A stretch of DNA of 64,000 bases from Zopfochytrium polystomum. Its lineage: Eukaryota > Chytridiomycota > Chytridiomycetes > Chytridiales > Chytridiaceae. The notes under the pieces were generated by a model, which searched no databases, had not been told where the DNA came from, and saw only the letters and a list, made by a program, of their open reading frames with translations. The position numbers and the translations under genes were made by a program. Positions 1-12,863 of this stretch are shown one piece after another (positions within the stretch are counted from its first letter, which is position 1; each line of letters opens with the position of its first letter). The stretch lies in the NCBI GenBank assembly GCA_025765615.1, contig JAIVFJ010000001.1:682001-746000 (forward strand). The letters are read 5' to 3'.

Positions 1-1
1 T

Positions 2-606
2 GTGTGCAGGTGCACGACGCGCGTGTTCGTGTGCACAGTGCGAAACTCACTCTCTCTTTCCCAGTTGCTGAGGTTCATACACACCTCCCTCAATGGCGAC
101 CGCACTCTGGACCAAGATGAAGTCGAATTAGAAGAAAACGAGATCAATGTGGCCGCCATTTTGGATATCGCCGCTGAACTCTGGGGATCTGCCACTGTTC
201 ACTACCGGTTCGTTGCGGACGAGCCACTGGTGCGACTGCACAGCCGCACTCCCATCATCAGGCATATTAAGAGCGGCCGCGTGAAAGAATTTTACGTGAA
301 GGAAAAACTTGATCCTCAATCCCAGGCGCGGCGCAGCGAAGTGCAGGTGCAGGGTCAATTCAATACGCCTCAAGAGGCGGAGACAGCCAACAAAGCGCCA
401 CGTGCCTTCGGTGCAAAAGAACCAGACCTCCCGGGGCGCGAAGAACCCCACTTGCCTCAAGACGCCGATAGCGACTTGTCTGTGGACGAAGTCGTTCAAC
501 TCACTCCCGTGGACGTGCAACTACCACCCGTGGAGGAACAAGAGGACGTGCAACTCCAACTCAACAGGTCATGTCAAGACCGACGAGGCAGTGAATCGAC
601 GCATGA
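2..606 (+). CDS. unidentified open frame, possible 5' exon of the next gene
   Basis: The frame is open from the window edge to about 670. The early part is acidic (EVELEENE) and continues as a plausible folded segment; the rest is Pro/Gln/Val-rich and low in complexity. I recognise no domain. Another frame is open from about 607 and reads directly into the J-domain-like gene, so this stretch is probably an upstream exon or the N-terminal part of that gene. The junction is unresolved: a weak donor at 568 and AG acceptors at 625, 631 or 637 are candidates, and a one-base indel is equally possible. The ORF is cut by the window edge. Confidence 0.35.
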
Positions 607-3335
607 TCCGGTGCAATTGCCGAAGGACCAGCATCAGGTTTGGCGTTTTGGGGGTACTATTACCTTCTGACACCGCTTTCGAAGTATGAAAGTGAAAGGC
701 AACTCAGGAAGCTCAGGACAAATTTTGAGAGTACTATGGGCTGGATGCCGCATATGCCAGTGTAAGTGTACTTCACGGGATATTTCCTGATGGACGCTGA
801 CTTGTAGTATGAAACGTAATAATCGATGCTTCTATTTGTTTGATTTCGTCTTCCAGCATCGCCACTCTACAGATTCCAGTACGGGTGACGATCGGAACGC
901 ATCCTCCCCAGCAGTCGGAACTAGCCTTTGATCATTCGAAAGTGTCGTCGATCATGACAAAGGCAGAGGGCGATGCCCGAAGAGGCAACGAGAATTTCAG
1001 CAATGTGAGAAACTTCGAAAAGTTTCAAGAACACGACGGGCACGACCGCCGCGATTACTACAAGGCGGAGTTTAAGCAGAATGTTCACACTGTGCACAAG
1101 GAGTCCGCTGCTGTGGACGGAATCATCACAAAGGAAATGGATGTGGTCGTGTCCCGTGAAGATAGCGTAACACATGATTCCTTCTATGAAAACCATTGGG
1201 GTCTCTTTGGAGTGCGGCACGATCCTCGCAAAGGAACGGTCAATGAGGTCGTAGAATCAAAGACCACTCAAGACATCTTTCGTGTAGTTGCGAAGTCGAG
1301 GGAGGATGGCAAGCCCCTCGAAACTAGGGAGACGAAGCAAGCGCTGGACGATGGAAGTAACATTGTCCGCAAGGAGCAAGATTTTGCCACTGTGGAGAAA
1401 CTTAAAATTCACATAGGCGAGGAAGGCGGCGAATTCCTGCCATACTCGGAGTCCACCAAGCTTGGAGTGTTTTCGCAGTCTCAAACGAAGAGAATTAGTG
1501 ACACGAAGGTCTTTCTGCCGGGTGTCGATGCTCGATACACAGTGAATCGTCAATTTATTGTTGAAGGCGACTATGCACGCTCGACAGTTTCAGGCGAGAC
1601 GCAAGCGATAAAGAATCGTGAAATCCACCACGTCCAGGTGCTGGAGGCGTCGGAGCAGAAGCCACTTTGTACTGTGCACGCTAAAGTGAACCCGGAAAGC
1701 AACACAAGCGACTCTATAAGCGTTGCATTGCGAAAAATAGAGCTCAAATCAGCCCATAAAGTCGGCGAGGACGCAAGCATTGACCAAAAGCTCGAGAAGC
1801 CGGAAAGCGTTACTCTCCAGGCCGAGGGTTCGTTCAAGGCATCTCGAGTGACTACTGAAGGCTGGCAAACAACAGAAATCCGCGAAGAGGGGATTGCACT
1901 GCTGAGCAAAGAAGTCGGAGCCGATTCTGTTTTAAGCAGCGCCAAAGAGTTGACAGACGAGGCCAAAAGCTTCAACCTGCAGAAGGCTCAACGTCATTTT
2001 GTGGATGCGAAACAGATTAAAACTTCGAGGGGACTCTTTGTTGACCAAACTGAGACCACCAAGATTGATGGAGGAGAGCTCACTGGATCTGCCACGAAAT
2101 CAGTAACGTTCTCATCGACTGCCGCCGCCGGAATCCAAGGAGCTGCGGCATTGACCACGCACGCTGTCATCAACGCAATTGCAAACAAAGAAAATATTGA
2201 CGTCGTTGCCGTTCGCAAAATTGCTGCTGGGACCGCTATCAGCGCGGCTGGGTCTCACGGAACTGAACTGGCCAAGCAAGCTGGCAAGTTCGCTCCTGTC
2301 GTCGAAATCGGTCTGGCCATGGCGACAGGAGCGGCCAATAGTCTCCAAAGTACCGGTAAGAAACAAGCAATTTTGCTCTGTCTCTTCCTCCTTTCAGCTT
2401 CATGAATGGAGCGCAAATAACGGAATCTTTTGTACTTCATCGTTCGCTTGCTAGGCAACGTTGCAGTCGAGGGAGCGGTTTTCGCCGGTGCCCGAGTGGC
2501 GGCGCAGAGAGTTGCCGGTGCCTTGCCTCCCAAACTGGCCAGCAAAGCTATTCCGTTGGGTGCCGTTGTCGATGTCGCCCAGTCGCTGTACAACCAGCGC
2601 AACGAGCTGAAGACGACAGGCGACATATTGGACCGAGGCAGCGAGGCCATTGTCAGCACGGCCGCCTCTCAATTCGCTGGGGCTGCGTCGGCCTCAGCTA
2701 TCACATCTCTGGTAGCCACAGCCGAAGTCGCTGGTGGAGTCGCGACGGTGGCTTCAGTCGCTGGCGCTGCAACTCTTGCGGCTTCAGCCGTAGCCTTTGT
2801 TTTGGTTTCGACTGCTGTCGGTTACGGGATCAATACTTTTTGGTCCTCGATCCGCAAGCAGTACAAGTCGAGCGCAGAGATCTGGCGGGATCGCAAGCGG
2901 TTGGAAAAGCTCGCTTCTGAGTTGGGAATTCGCTCAGATCAGTCCGTTGAAAGAACAGCTAGGTTGATGAGGACCGTATGGCTCCAGATTCATCCAGACA
3001 AAGTCGCTCCTGCCCGAAAGGCCGAGGCAGAGGAGGAGTTCAAAAAAAAATTCGGTGACTTCCAGGAATTCTTGTCTCTGCAAGCTAGGTTGAAATGTGC
3101 AGCCGATGCACCCAATGGCGCCTCCAGGCATGATGGACAGGATGAAGTCCACAGCAAATACTTAGTTGCCTTGGTGGATTGCTTGATACGATGCTCAGAT
3201 CGTGTCAAAGAAACACTGAACATCCAATCCTGGGGGAGTTCGTGGAACGAATTGAATAACCTGGGGCCGCTCTCGGAGGCCGTCAATCAGCAAATGTCTG
3301 GCGTACAGGTACGCCACTTGATAGAATACCACTGA
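607..3335 (+). CDS. large protein with C-terminal J-domain-like helix (HPD)
   Basis: Exons are about 607-761, 857-2355 and 2455-3335. Both introns are GT-AG (gtaagt...cag at 762-856, gtaagaa...tag at 2356-2454) and join in phase, giving about 801 residues from the ATG at 736. The frame is open back to about 607, so the true start may be further upstream. The first half is charged and unfamiliar. The middle is Ala/Gly/Val-rich, with several hydrophobic stretches that could insert in a membrane. Near the C-terminus a basic helix runs into IHPDK, the HPD loop of J domains that stimulates Hsp70 ATPase, followed by a Lys/Glu helix ending FQEFLSLQ. The HPD reading is by eye; no other domain is recognised. 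Stop is TGA at 3333-3335. Confidence 0.6.
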
Positions 3336-4229
3336 TTGTCGAAATTATCAAATATCCGAGTATTCCACTTGGAGTACGACTATCATTTATCCTATTCAGT
3401 GCGATGTTCAAATACTTGGCCAGTCAATCTGAATCTCGCCCGTTCATTACTGATAGGACAGATTGCTACCAACCCCAATCTATTTTTGAGATCGCTCCCA
3501 TATTTTGTGAACCAAAACCATTGCACGAGTAACGATCATTGAATTGTTCCTGACTGCCTCCAATTCCTCTGCATGAGAACTCCTGCTTCCGAAGCGAATT
3601 TGAACAGAGAATGATGGATGTTTGGTCTTCCCTAAGCAACAGAAGATTGGCTTCTTGAGATAACCAACTGCGCGCAAAATGGCAGCGCAAAACAGTAAAC
3701 TCATGATCGCGACTAAGGAAATGGTTGTGTCGTGTTACGGTGAAGCCACTGATCTAATGTTCTGAGGGAACACCAATGTGTTTATTGTCTATTGCGAGGC
3801 GTGATGGAACTGCTGGAGAGAAAAAAACCCCTGCGTCGCCAATGCTGGGCGCTGCGGCATTTGCTTCTCAGCGAAACGTCGGAACGTACCAAAAGCGTTT
3901 CCCGCAAAACTTGAGACTGCGCCCACGGCGCCCCAGTTTATTTCACTTCCGAAAACAGTATCAACCGGCTTGGACTTCTCCATCTTCACTAGCGTGACCG
4001 GCAATTGTGCGCGAACGCAACTGACAATAGTAGCGGGCAGCTCTGCAAACAGGTTCTCCATGCCAGCGAACATGGAGCTCTGGACGGAATTCACGCTTCT
4101 GTTTGCTGTTGTGCCACATTTCGCTGTCGATGATAGTTTTCGTGGGTTCTAGCCTATCGTTAAAGTGTTCAGGACAAGCAGACAAGCTGGCATCATCTGT
4201 ACCCTCAACTTCCGACCCAACCTTGTTAC
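3336..4229. other. intergenic, nothing recognised
   Basis: Only short overlapping ORFs on both strands, with no motif, splice pattern or conserved domain that I could see. Confidence 0.5.
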
Positions 4230-4790
4230 CAATCCTCTCACAACAGACCCTCCCAGCCACCGCCTTCAAATACCCCGGTCTTGGGCCAACTTCGACAACT
4301 GCGTCTCCTCACGGGTCTCTCTGACCATTTTGCTCTTCTGACCACCTCAGCCTTCGCCCACATCGCCCACAACCCTGACCTAGTTCATTGGGAAGCCACG
4401 TTTCTTGTTCTCCACTCTGGAATTAAACCCTCTTCCCTCTTTGGCACCCTCCCTGGCTCTGCCCGTCACAAGTACCAACTTCAAATCCTCAACAACACTT
4501 TGCCCACCCAAAAAGTTCTACACCAAAGACACCCTCAAGTCTACCCCAATGGGCTCTATCGTCGATGCCACCACACTTTGGATCAACTTCTTGACGTCGT
4601 CTGTCCAAAAATGGGAAAAAGCGTCCAAGGGTTTGTGTGAGATTCCTAATCTCACTGATCATGGTCTTAGCTGGGGGGTCTCCCTAAAGCTCTTCCCCAG
4701 TCGTGACTATGTTATTATAATGGCCCCCTATTTTTATTTTTATCTTTATTACCATTATTTTTTATTTTTATTTTTTTTGACAGTGTTTAC
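4230..4790 (+). mobile_element. decayed 3' fragment of a non-LTR retrotransposon
   Basis: The 119-codon frame at 4281-4640 contains NNTLPTQKVLHQR followed by YRRCHHTLDQLLDVVCP. This matches the pattern seen after the reverse transcriptase of many LINE-like elements (LPT...L..R then C.C....ET.DHLL..CP), a small zinc-binding tail. One expected Cys is missing. A T/A-rich run (tattttta repeats, 4730-4780) follows and could be the element's simple 3' tail. No reverse transcriptase remains. The assignment rests on this one motif. Confidence 0.4.
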
Positions 4791-5337
4791 TTTGCCAATT
4801 CAAGAGACACGTAATAATCTCTTCCAATTTCTGTTGCTCCACACATGAACGAAAAAAAACTAAGTGCCTTTGCCACAAAATGACGCCCAGTTTGAAGCAG
4901 CATGTTACTATATTGATCTACTGCGCACGTACAAAATTTCATACCATTCTGTTGAAATTTTATAGAGTTCCTTAAGTGAAATTGTGTATGTGGATCTGAA
5001 TTTTGAATATTTGCTACCCCACTGTCCTTTCGCTTGGAGTCAGCGCAGTCCATCTCTGAGCGGACTTGAAGCGAATTTGATAGTGGCGGATCACGTTTGA
5101 TAAGATTTTTGAACGCGCAGGCCCCTGAAATAGAGAAGTGATTGGTGATGATAGGATGAGGTGCGAGGTCGGATAGCCAAGAAATTGTTAAGCTCCAATT
5201 CTTCAAAGCACAGAATTTGGATGAGATGGCAAATCAGGTACGAATCAAAGCGAAGAAGGATATGTAGGGCACACTCGCAACCAGAAACACGTGCAAAAAA
5301 CAAAACCAGTCGCCAAAAAAAACAAGGAAAAAAAAAA
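4791..5337. other. intergenic, nothing recognised
   Basis: AT-rich and A-rich sequence lying downstream of the minus-strand protease-like gene. No supportable gene. Confidence 0.5.
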
Positions 5338-6751
5338 TTACACCAAGAATGGTGCTCCAACCGACATGAGCACACCGGCAAACAGCCCCAAAGCCATCCA
5401 CTCTAGTTTCCAGTTACCGCCGCCATTCGACTTTCCGGGATCGTTGCTCACCTTCCTCGACACGCCGCTCCCGCTGAACCCGACCTGTCGATTGACCATG
5501 TCGAACGCAACCGACATCCCGCGCACCGCCGCCAGGCCGAGCATCGGCCCCACCACGTTCGCGCCCCCGAACGCCACGGCGCACGACGAGTTTGCGAGCT
5601 GCACGACGTACGCCGACGGCGGGATGGCGACGGTGACGGAGTTAGAAAGCGTAAAGCGTCGCCTCCGGCGTGTTGTTCGCGCGCGCGCTGCAGGGGACGC
5701 TCAGGGCGGAGAAGTCGTCGTAGAGGGTACTGCCCGCGATGTGGCGGTGCAATATTCCGAGGACCTGAGACGGGACGGTGCCGAAGACGCTTTCGGTGTC
5801 GACGGTCAGGTACGGGGTCAACGCCGAGAAGGGAGCGCTCTCCTTAAAATAGGCTTTCATGTCGAAAACGTCTGTGCCGACGGCGATGGTGTCGAGGGAG
5901 AGCGCCCAGAGACCGGTGGCTGCTCCGTCTTCCATGACCGGGACGTAGTACGGATTGTAGCCACCGTTGAGGCCGGTGAGGGTCGCGTTCGAGAGATCGT
6001 CGGCAACGTTGAGGACAAAGGCCTTGGAGACGCCTGTTGCGTGGGCGAGCAGCGGTGTCAAGGGTTCTGTTTTGTTGAGGGGGATAGTCGGAGGCAGCCC
6101 AAGGCTAAACACCCCGTCTGCCCGTGACAGGTTGAGTGTTTTGGTGGAGTTTACGAGCACCGTGAACGGGTAGATCGTGTCGTTCACGCGGCTGCCAAAG
6201 TCGACGACGTCCACCGCCGTAACGCCGTAGTAACTACTTGAGTTGGAAACAATCCCCTGGAAGTTGACTTGTGAAGATGTTGTGTCAATTGCGGTGCCCT
6301 TTACTGCCAAGCAAGGTCCCCCGCACCTCCTCCTGGTCCTTCATGCGATCTTACCAAGAAACGGGTACGGCCTGTCGCTTTCGCTTCTGGAAGTTAAGCT
6401 CGAGTTCTTATCGAACCGCTTCCCACCCAGGCATCCAGTGCAGGCCGGGGATACGAGCCACGAGTTCATGGACTGTGTGGAGTAGTAGACTGAGAAGCGC
6501 TGTGGTGGCGTCCCTATCACGGCGTCGCCGACCATTCCGGGGTCGTCGTCAGCGCCAAGGAGCGGCTCCCCAGGCGGCGGCCGCAGGACGACGTTCAGTT
6601 CGGGCGCCGCCTTTGTCGCTGCTGCTGCCGCGACGGGTAGGAAACCAGCGGCACAGGCGAGTTGTGCGACCATCGTGATCGCTGCTGTCGCGGGGAGAAG
6701 GAGAGCCGCCGTCGTGAAGGCGGTGGTGGGCGGGGCTGCTGCAGGGATCAT
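5338..6751 (-). pseudogene. pepsin-family (A1) aspartic protease-like protein lacking the first catalytic Asp, one frame break
   Basis: Exon 1 is 6751-6355 and exon 2 is 6303-5338, with a 51-nt GT-AG intron joined in phase. A hydrophobic N-terminus suggests secretion. The pepsin N-lobe signature IGTPPQRF is clear, but the catalytic DTGS position reads STQS, so the first Asp is Ser. The C-lobe motif keeps its Asp (VDTES), and the family tail is present (VAFDMVNRQVGFS). A hydrophobic C-terminal segment suggests a membrane or GPI anchor. Near 5650-5662 one extra base splits the frame; the second frame resumes with SNSVTVAIPPSAYVVQ, typical of the family. It is either a pseudogene or a catalytically dead homologue carrying a sequencing indel. 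The truncated copy at 7.3-7.7 kb has the same Ser substitution. Confidence 0.75.
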
Positions 6752-7015
6752 GTGTGCGCGTCGTTCGTTGGTTTGTGCTATCAAAAGGGATTTGCTAGTG
6801 AGGGATTGTATTTATTTTCGTTTTTGTTTGATTATTTTTTTTCTTCTCTTTTTCTTTCGCCTGTTTCTTTGAAAGAACCGAAGGGGCTTCTGCCTATGCA
6901 ACACCCGAAAGACACCGCCCCGACTTGGCAGACTTTCCCTTCTGGGAGTTTTTTCCGCACAGTTTTTTTCGGGCGAGCAATTGAAGACAAAACTGCTGGT
7001 ATCGTCGCCTTTGTG

Positions 7016-7038
7016 TTGACTGACTGACTGACTGACTG
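7016..7038. repeat. (TGAC)n tetranucleotide repeat
   Basis: About five and a half tandem copies of TGAC upstream of the protease-like gene. Confidence 0.9.
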
Positions 7039-7279
7039 GGCGCCAACGCCAACCGCAACCAACGGGGAAGCGGACAGAGTGCAAAACTTTTGTTTGCACC
7101 GACCAGTGTTAGTCAGCCGAAAGTGGTGTGAGTGCGATGCCACTTCCCAGTTTCATTCTTGCAAAGGCATTACGAAAAACTTTCAGCCATTCAATTGTTC
7201 TTAACGATGCAATCTCCCTCCATGCGTGTCTACCGAATTGGATTTTGTCCTTTGTTGTCTGTTTGCTGTGTCCACCGCT

Positions 7280-7742
7280 CTAACTCCACAAATTCCTCCA
7301 AAATGGTGCCCGGTGTTCTACTACTCTGCAAATTTTTAACAGAGAAGAAATTGTCAAAAAGATTACACCAAGAACACGACTCCAAGAAACGTTAACGCCC
7401 ACAAACAACCCCAAGACTATCTCCTCTCCTTTCCCGTTCCCGCTGCCATTTGAATTTCCTGGATTGCTGCTCACCGTCCTCGACACGCCGCTCCCGCTAA
7501 ACCTAACCCTCCGATTCACCATATCGAACCCAACCGACATTCTGCTCACCGCCGCCAGGCCGAACGACGCTCCTCGAAGACAAGCTCGAATTCATGTCGA
7601 TACCGCTTCCCGCCAAGGCACCCAGCGCAGGCCGTGCGACACGAGCCACGAGTTTGCGGAATTTGTGGAGTGGTAGACGAAGTATGAGGGCCATGACGGT
7701 TGCTGGGACCATGCGCGCTTTCGCGAGCGGGGTCATCATCAA
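7280..7742 (-). pseudogene. internally deleted paralogue of the neighbouring aspartic protease-like gene
   Basis: In a continuous minus-strand reading the segment begins with the region around the first active-site motif (STNSANSWLVS, compare STQSMNSWLVS next door). It then jumps directly to the family C-terminus (VGFDMVNRRVRFSGSGVSR, compare VAFDMVNRQVGFSGSGVSR). Most of both lobes is missing and the two ends sit in different frames. It is a tandem duplicate that lost its middle. Its first catalytic position is also Ser, so that substitution predates the duplication. Confidence 0.75.
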
Positions 7743-8415
7743 CCTGAGCGGTGGTTATAAATGTTCGCTTCTTTCTCTTTGTGGAAGAAGAGTCGTCGAA
7801 TGAGTCTTCGACGGGGGCATCAGCTGGAAGGAGAGCAGGGGAAAGACGCTGACCGACCGACTCTCTTTTTTTTTCCGCTGGTCACGTGTGAGTGATTGAC
7901 GCGGCCCAAGACAACAAATTCGCTGTTCGGCGACACCAGCACCAGCAACAATGTCGCAACTTATCCGAAAGTGGTGGTTCCAGCACGAGCTGCAAGTGGT
8001 TGCAAGGATCTGCACTGCAAAACTGAGATTACTTTTTTTGTTTGTTCCTGCAGCATTTACACACAAAAAGTGGGGCCGCCTCGACTTAACGCAGACTGCA
8101 CCCCACCAGATTCAAATTACGCGACGACAAATAAAACAATCCAAACTAACCAGAACAAGAGAGAAGAGAAGCATTCCATCCAAACTGCATCAAAAAAAAA
8201 AACACAATGCGATTGGGTAGAGGCGAAAAAGGGGCGGGCGTTGAACAAGGCTAGACAGCACACGAAAGAAAGTGAGCGGAGTGGAAGTTCAAACAACAGA
8301 GGGCTGTATGTGCAAAGCTTTCGAGAGTGAGAACTACTAGTGGGGAGGAAGTGGTAGAGGGAGGAGAAAGGTGCTAGAGCGAAAGTGAGAAATAAATTCA
8401 CCGAGCTTCAGCGTT
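7743..8415. other. intergenic, nothing recognised
   Basis: Short ORFs and A-rich runs only. It lies between the 5' end of the truncated protease copy and the 3' end of histone H1. Confidence 0.5.
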
Positions 8416-9367
8416 TCACTCTGCAGCGGCACCCCTCTTCGACCGAGTGGACTTTTTGGTCGGAGCGGCGGCGGCCGGCTTCGCCGCTTTGGCGGCCTTT
8501 GGCTTGGCCTCCTTCTTCTCCTTAGTCTCCTTGGCGGCTTTGGGCTTCACCGAGGCCTTCTTCGCTTCCGTCGCCTTCTTCGCGGCCGGCTTCTTGGGTG
8601 CAGCGGCCTTCTTGGGGGATGGAGCCGCCTTCTCGGCCTTCTCCGGCTTTTCAGCCTTCTCGGCCTTCTTCTTCGGGGAGGCCTTGGCCTTGGCGGCAGG
8701 AGGCTTCTCGGTCTTCTTCTCCTTCTTGGGGGCAGCCTTCTTGGCGGGAGCAGAGTCGTCAGCCTTTTTGGCAGGAGCGTCCTTCTTCGTGCTTTCCTTC
8801 TTGGTCGTCTCCTTCTTTGCGGTAGGCTTCTTCTTCAACGCGGGGGCCGCCGGCTTGCGAGCGAGCTTGATGGGTCCCGACGCGCCTTTGGGTTGGAGGA
8901 AATCTCCAGATTCCACACCCTTCTTGATGGCCGAGTTGATTAAGTTGTCGGCTTGGTCATTGAGGCCCTAGTGTTGACAAGACACAAAACAACCAAGTCA
9001 GAACAAGCAATTGTCTGGGAAGTGTGTGTGCGGGTGGGTTGCGGGTGGGTTGGGGAGTTGACGATGAAGGATGATAAAGGGGAGTTGCGAGTGAAGAGGA
9101 GAGCGGTTCCAAGTACCTTGAAGTTGGCGTGGATGTACTTCTTGATAGCCTGGCGCGACGAACCGTTGCGCTCTTTCTGTAAGTAAGACGGATGGTGGGA
9201 AGAGTTTAGTTACTTGGATTGAACTACACTGAGCAATGAAGGCGTCGCGTCGCCCTTACCAGGTTCAGGACCGACTGAGTGATCATCTCCTTGTACGTCG
9301 GATGGGCGGGAGCGGCCTTCTTGGAAGAGGCTGCCTTTTTCGCTGCTGCTTTCTTGGAGTCGGACAT
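8416..9367 (-). CDS. H1: linker histone H1
   Basis: Exons are 9367-9260, 9176-9117 and 8967-8416, joined by GT-AG introns in phase 0. The protein starts with a short Lys/Ala tail (MSDSKKAAAKKAASSKK). The globular winged-helix domain follows: PTYKEMITQSVLNLKERNGS, then SRQAIKKYI, then NLINSAIKKGVESGDFLQ. The third exon encodes a long Lys/Ala/Pro tail of about 150 residues. This is the standard H1 architecture and should bind linker DNA at the nucleosome dyad. It is transcribed divergently from histone H3, whose start is about 0.9 kb away. Confidence 0.95.
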
Positions 9368-9718
9368 TTGGCTGCTTTGGGAAACGAGTGTCAGTGAGCG
9401 GGACCAGTCGGGGACTAGCGCAGCTTCAACCGAAGGAAGACAAGAAGGACAAGTTGGAAATGGGAAGTCGCGTGGTGGAGGAAAGAGTTGCTCGCTCTTG
9501 GTTGACTAGGGAGGGGACGGAACAGTAGGGGTGGAGTGGAGGTTGTCGGCGGTGGTAGGGGTACCCCGCCTTAGGGTGGCGTGGTTCCTCACTCAAACCT
9601 ACATCGGGAGTGGCGAACGCGCGGAGGCTGAGAGGCTGACAGTTGTCAAAGGAATCGAGCAGACAGACCCACGAAGGTGCAACGAGGCGGGAGAGGCTTG
9701 CGAAGGGTGGGGTGGAGG

Positions 9719-9746
9719 GTTGCTGCTGCTGCTGCTGCTGCTGCTG
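9719..9746. repeat. (CTG)n trinucleotide repeat
   Basis: Eight or more CTG units between the divergent H1 and H3 genes, probably in the 5' leader or promoter of H1. Confidence 0.85.
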
Positions 9747-9880
9747 ATGCCGGTTCTGCTCTTCGTTGCTGCTGCTGCAGGCTGCTGACGTCTGCGGTGG
9801 GGGCGGTGAGGCTGACTTGGCTGCTGCTAGTTTGACAAGGTGGAAAGGCAGGAAAGGTGGGAATGCGTGAGCGGACCAAG

Positions 9881-9890
9881 TATTTATACT
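9881..9890 (-). promoter_or_regulatory. possible TATA box for H1
   Basis: The minus strand reads AGTATAAATA here, about 515 nt upstream of the H1 start codon. This implies a long leader or a leader intron, so the assignment is tentative. Confidence 0.35.
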
Positions 9891-10165
9891 TTTTTCCTCC
9901 TGGCAGACGGCCAGACTGGGGCCAGCTGAGGAAAACGAGGAAACAATTAGCAAAACGTGAAAAGGAGAAAAAAAAAATTTGTGGGAAAGCAAATAATCGA
10001 AAAAACGAGAAAGGCTGGAGAAGGCGATCGGGTCCAGTTTTTTTGATAGTCAGTCTCCCGCGGCCTCCTGTCGGGCCACCCGTTGTTCCACCCGAAAAAA
10101 TTACCTTCAAAAACATAATAAAAAGCGAAAAACTGGCAAAGTGGTCGTCCTGGCAGCACCCCTGG

Positions 10166-10173
10166 TATAAATA
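10166..10173 (+). promoter_or_regulatory. TATA box of histone H3
   Basis: TATAAATA in a GC-rich context (cctggtataaatagccgg), 109 nt upstream of the H3 start codon. TATA boxes are common in histone promoters. Confidence 0.75.
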
Positions 10174-10280
10174 GCCGGGAGATTGATGGCAGACGTACCC
10201 AACAAAAACCCAGACCACCGCCCACTGCCCAGAGCCTTCTGTTCTTCTCCTCCACAACCCCTTCAACAGCAATCAACTAG

Positions 10281-11139
<859 letters not shown>

Positions 11140-12863
11140 ATGGCGTCGTCGTCGCCGTCGTCGTCGTCGTCGTCCTCGGTCACGTCGCCGTCGCAGTCGT
11201 CGTCCGCCACCCTGTCGCACGGCGAAGCGGCGTCGTTCTCGTCGCCTTCCAGCTCTCTCGCATCCACCCACGCTTCTGTATCATCGGCAGATGCAGACTC
11301 GTCATCGTCATCTCCAACTCTCTCTCTTCCAGCCATCATCGGTATTGCTGCCGGTGGCGCCGTGCTCCTCATCCTACTTATCGTGTTCCTATGCTTGCAT
11401 CGTCGCCGGCGCGCCATCAAGGAGCGGGAAGAACTGGAGATCGTCGAGGCCATCGAGCGGGACCTGAAAGCACGGCGCGAAAGGGAAGCGTCAGGGCGCT
11501 CCGGTCTTGCCTGAAATCACCGTCAGCCAGGTCCGCTTGATCCCCGCCGGGAGCGCTGCTCCGGGCGTCCGCCGTTCCGGCTGGGCGCGATCTTCCTACT
11601 GGCTGCCAAAGTCGGGATCGCCCACGGCAGACGCGCCATGGGCCGCCGCCGCAGAAACCCGATCCATCCGTTCTGTGTCGTCGTCTCGGTTCGCCTTCAA
11701 TGATGGTTTCGGCAGTTTGGACCGGAACTCCCACCTTCAACCACACCGCCGCCGCCGATGCCAGGACCCCCAGAGCCGATTCCCCGCCGCCGCCCCCCCA
11801 ACCGCGAGAGCCATGGCTCCGACTCTTCTGCACCCGGCGACACCGTTCATCCCGCAACTGCCGACGGGAATGCTCCTCTACCATTTATCACCGTTTCTCC
11901 GGCTGAGCGTGAAGGGTCGCAGTCGAAGGGGGCATCGGCAAACAACCGTCAAACCCGATCCTCGCTAGGTGACTTTATCTCCCGATACCGTGGTATGAAC
12001 AATACTACATCCCAACCCACCATCGCCGAGGAGGACTCTGGCGTCCCGCAAACCCCTTCCGCGGATCAACTGGAGCCAGCGACTCCGCTGTCGGTTCGTG
12101 CACCAACTTCAGAGGGCCGGAACCGGCGACGGACAGTCATTACCGTTGCCTCGGAGGCTCCTTCGTCGAATGTACCCGTGGTCGGCGGGGGCGGAGGTAA
12201 CAGGAAAAGCAGCGCCTGGGGCGGTTGGTGGACCGCCACGTGGTTCGGCAACGCCTACGGCAACAACAGCAGCGTCGACACCACCTCCGCCCACGACCCG
12301 AACAGGGCGCAATCCGCCGTCGCGCAAGAGCGTTGGGACGACGGGGATCCTGTCCATGTACGGGAAATCCACAGATGTGGGCGACGACGACGACGGTGAC
12401 GGACGAGGACGATGACGACGGCGAAACGCAGTCGGAGGCGGCCGGCGGCGAGCGGCTGACGCTGGAAGAGCGGAGGCTTCGCCAGTCGGTGCCGCACTCG
12501 ACGATCTCGGTGCTCTCGTCGGTGCGCAGCGCGGCGGGCGGGACCGACATCAACGGGCGCAGCCTGTCGCAGCAGAGCGGGCGGGACGCAGTCGGGTCGC
12601 CCGTGTCGCCTGCATCGACCGAGTTTAGCCGCGGCGCGAGCACCGACGGCGTCGGGCTCGTGCTCGGCGCTGACGGTGGCCGCGGGTCCTCCCGAGGAAA
12701 CGAGAGGAAGCTCGGCAACGCCGCGGCGGTGGGTGGTGGCGGTGGAAAGGGCGGCGGCGGCGGCGGCGGCGGCGGCCACACGGACAAACGAGGGTCGTGG
12801 GAATCGACCGCATCCTCGGTCCCGTCCGAGGTTCTGGCCAACGTGGCAAAGGAGCGAATGTGA
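11140..12863 (+). CDS. Ser-rich single-pass membrane protein with long cytoplasmic tail, several frame breaks
   Basis: The ATG at 11140 opens a stretch that is mostly Ser/Thr for about 60 residues. A clear transmembrane helix follows (IIGIAAGGAVLLILLIVFLC) with a basic stop-transfer (HRRRR) and a charged coiled segment. This resembles Mid2/Wsc-like surface sensors and other fungal mucin-type proteins, but no family is certain. The tail continues in other frames: 11507-11700, then about 11704-12300 (SADQLEPATPLSVRAP), then about 12300-12395 (SVGTTGILSMYGKSTD), then to the TGA at 12861-12863 (LTLEERRLRQSVPHS). At least four one-base shifts are needed in this GC-rich stretch, or unrecognised introns. 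No signal peptide precedes the Ser-rich part, so an upstream exon is possible. Confidence 0.55.

Noticed and set aside
8447..8971. 174-codon Ala/Phe-rich ORF on the plus strand
   Set aside because: It is the antisense of the Lys/Ala-rich histone H1 tail; the repeated composition keeps the opposite strand open.
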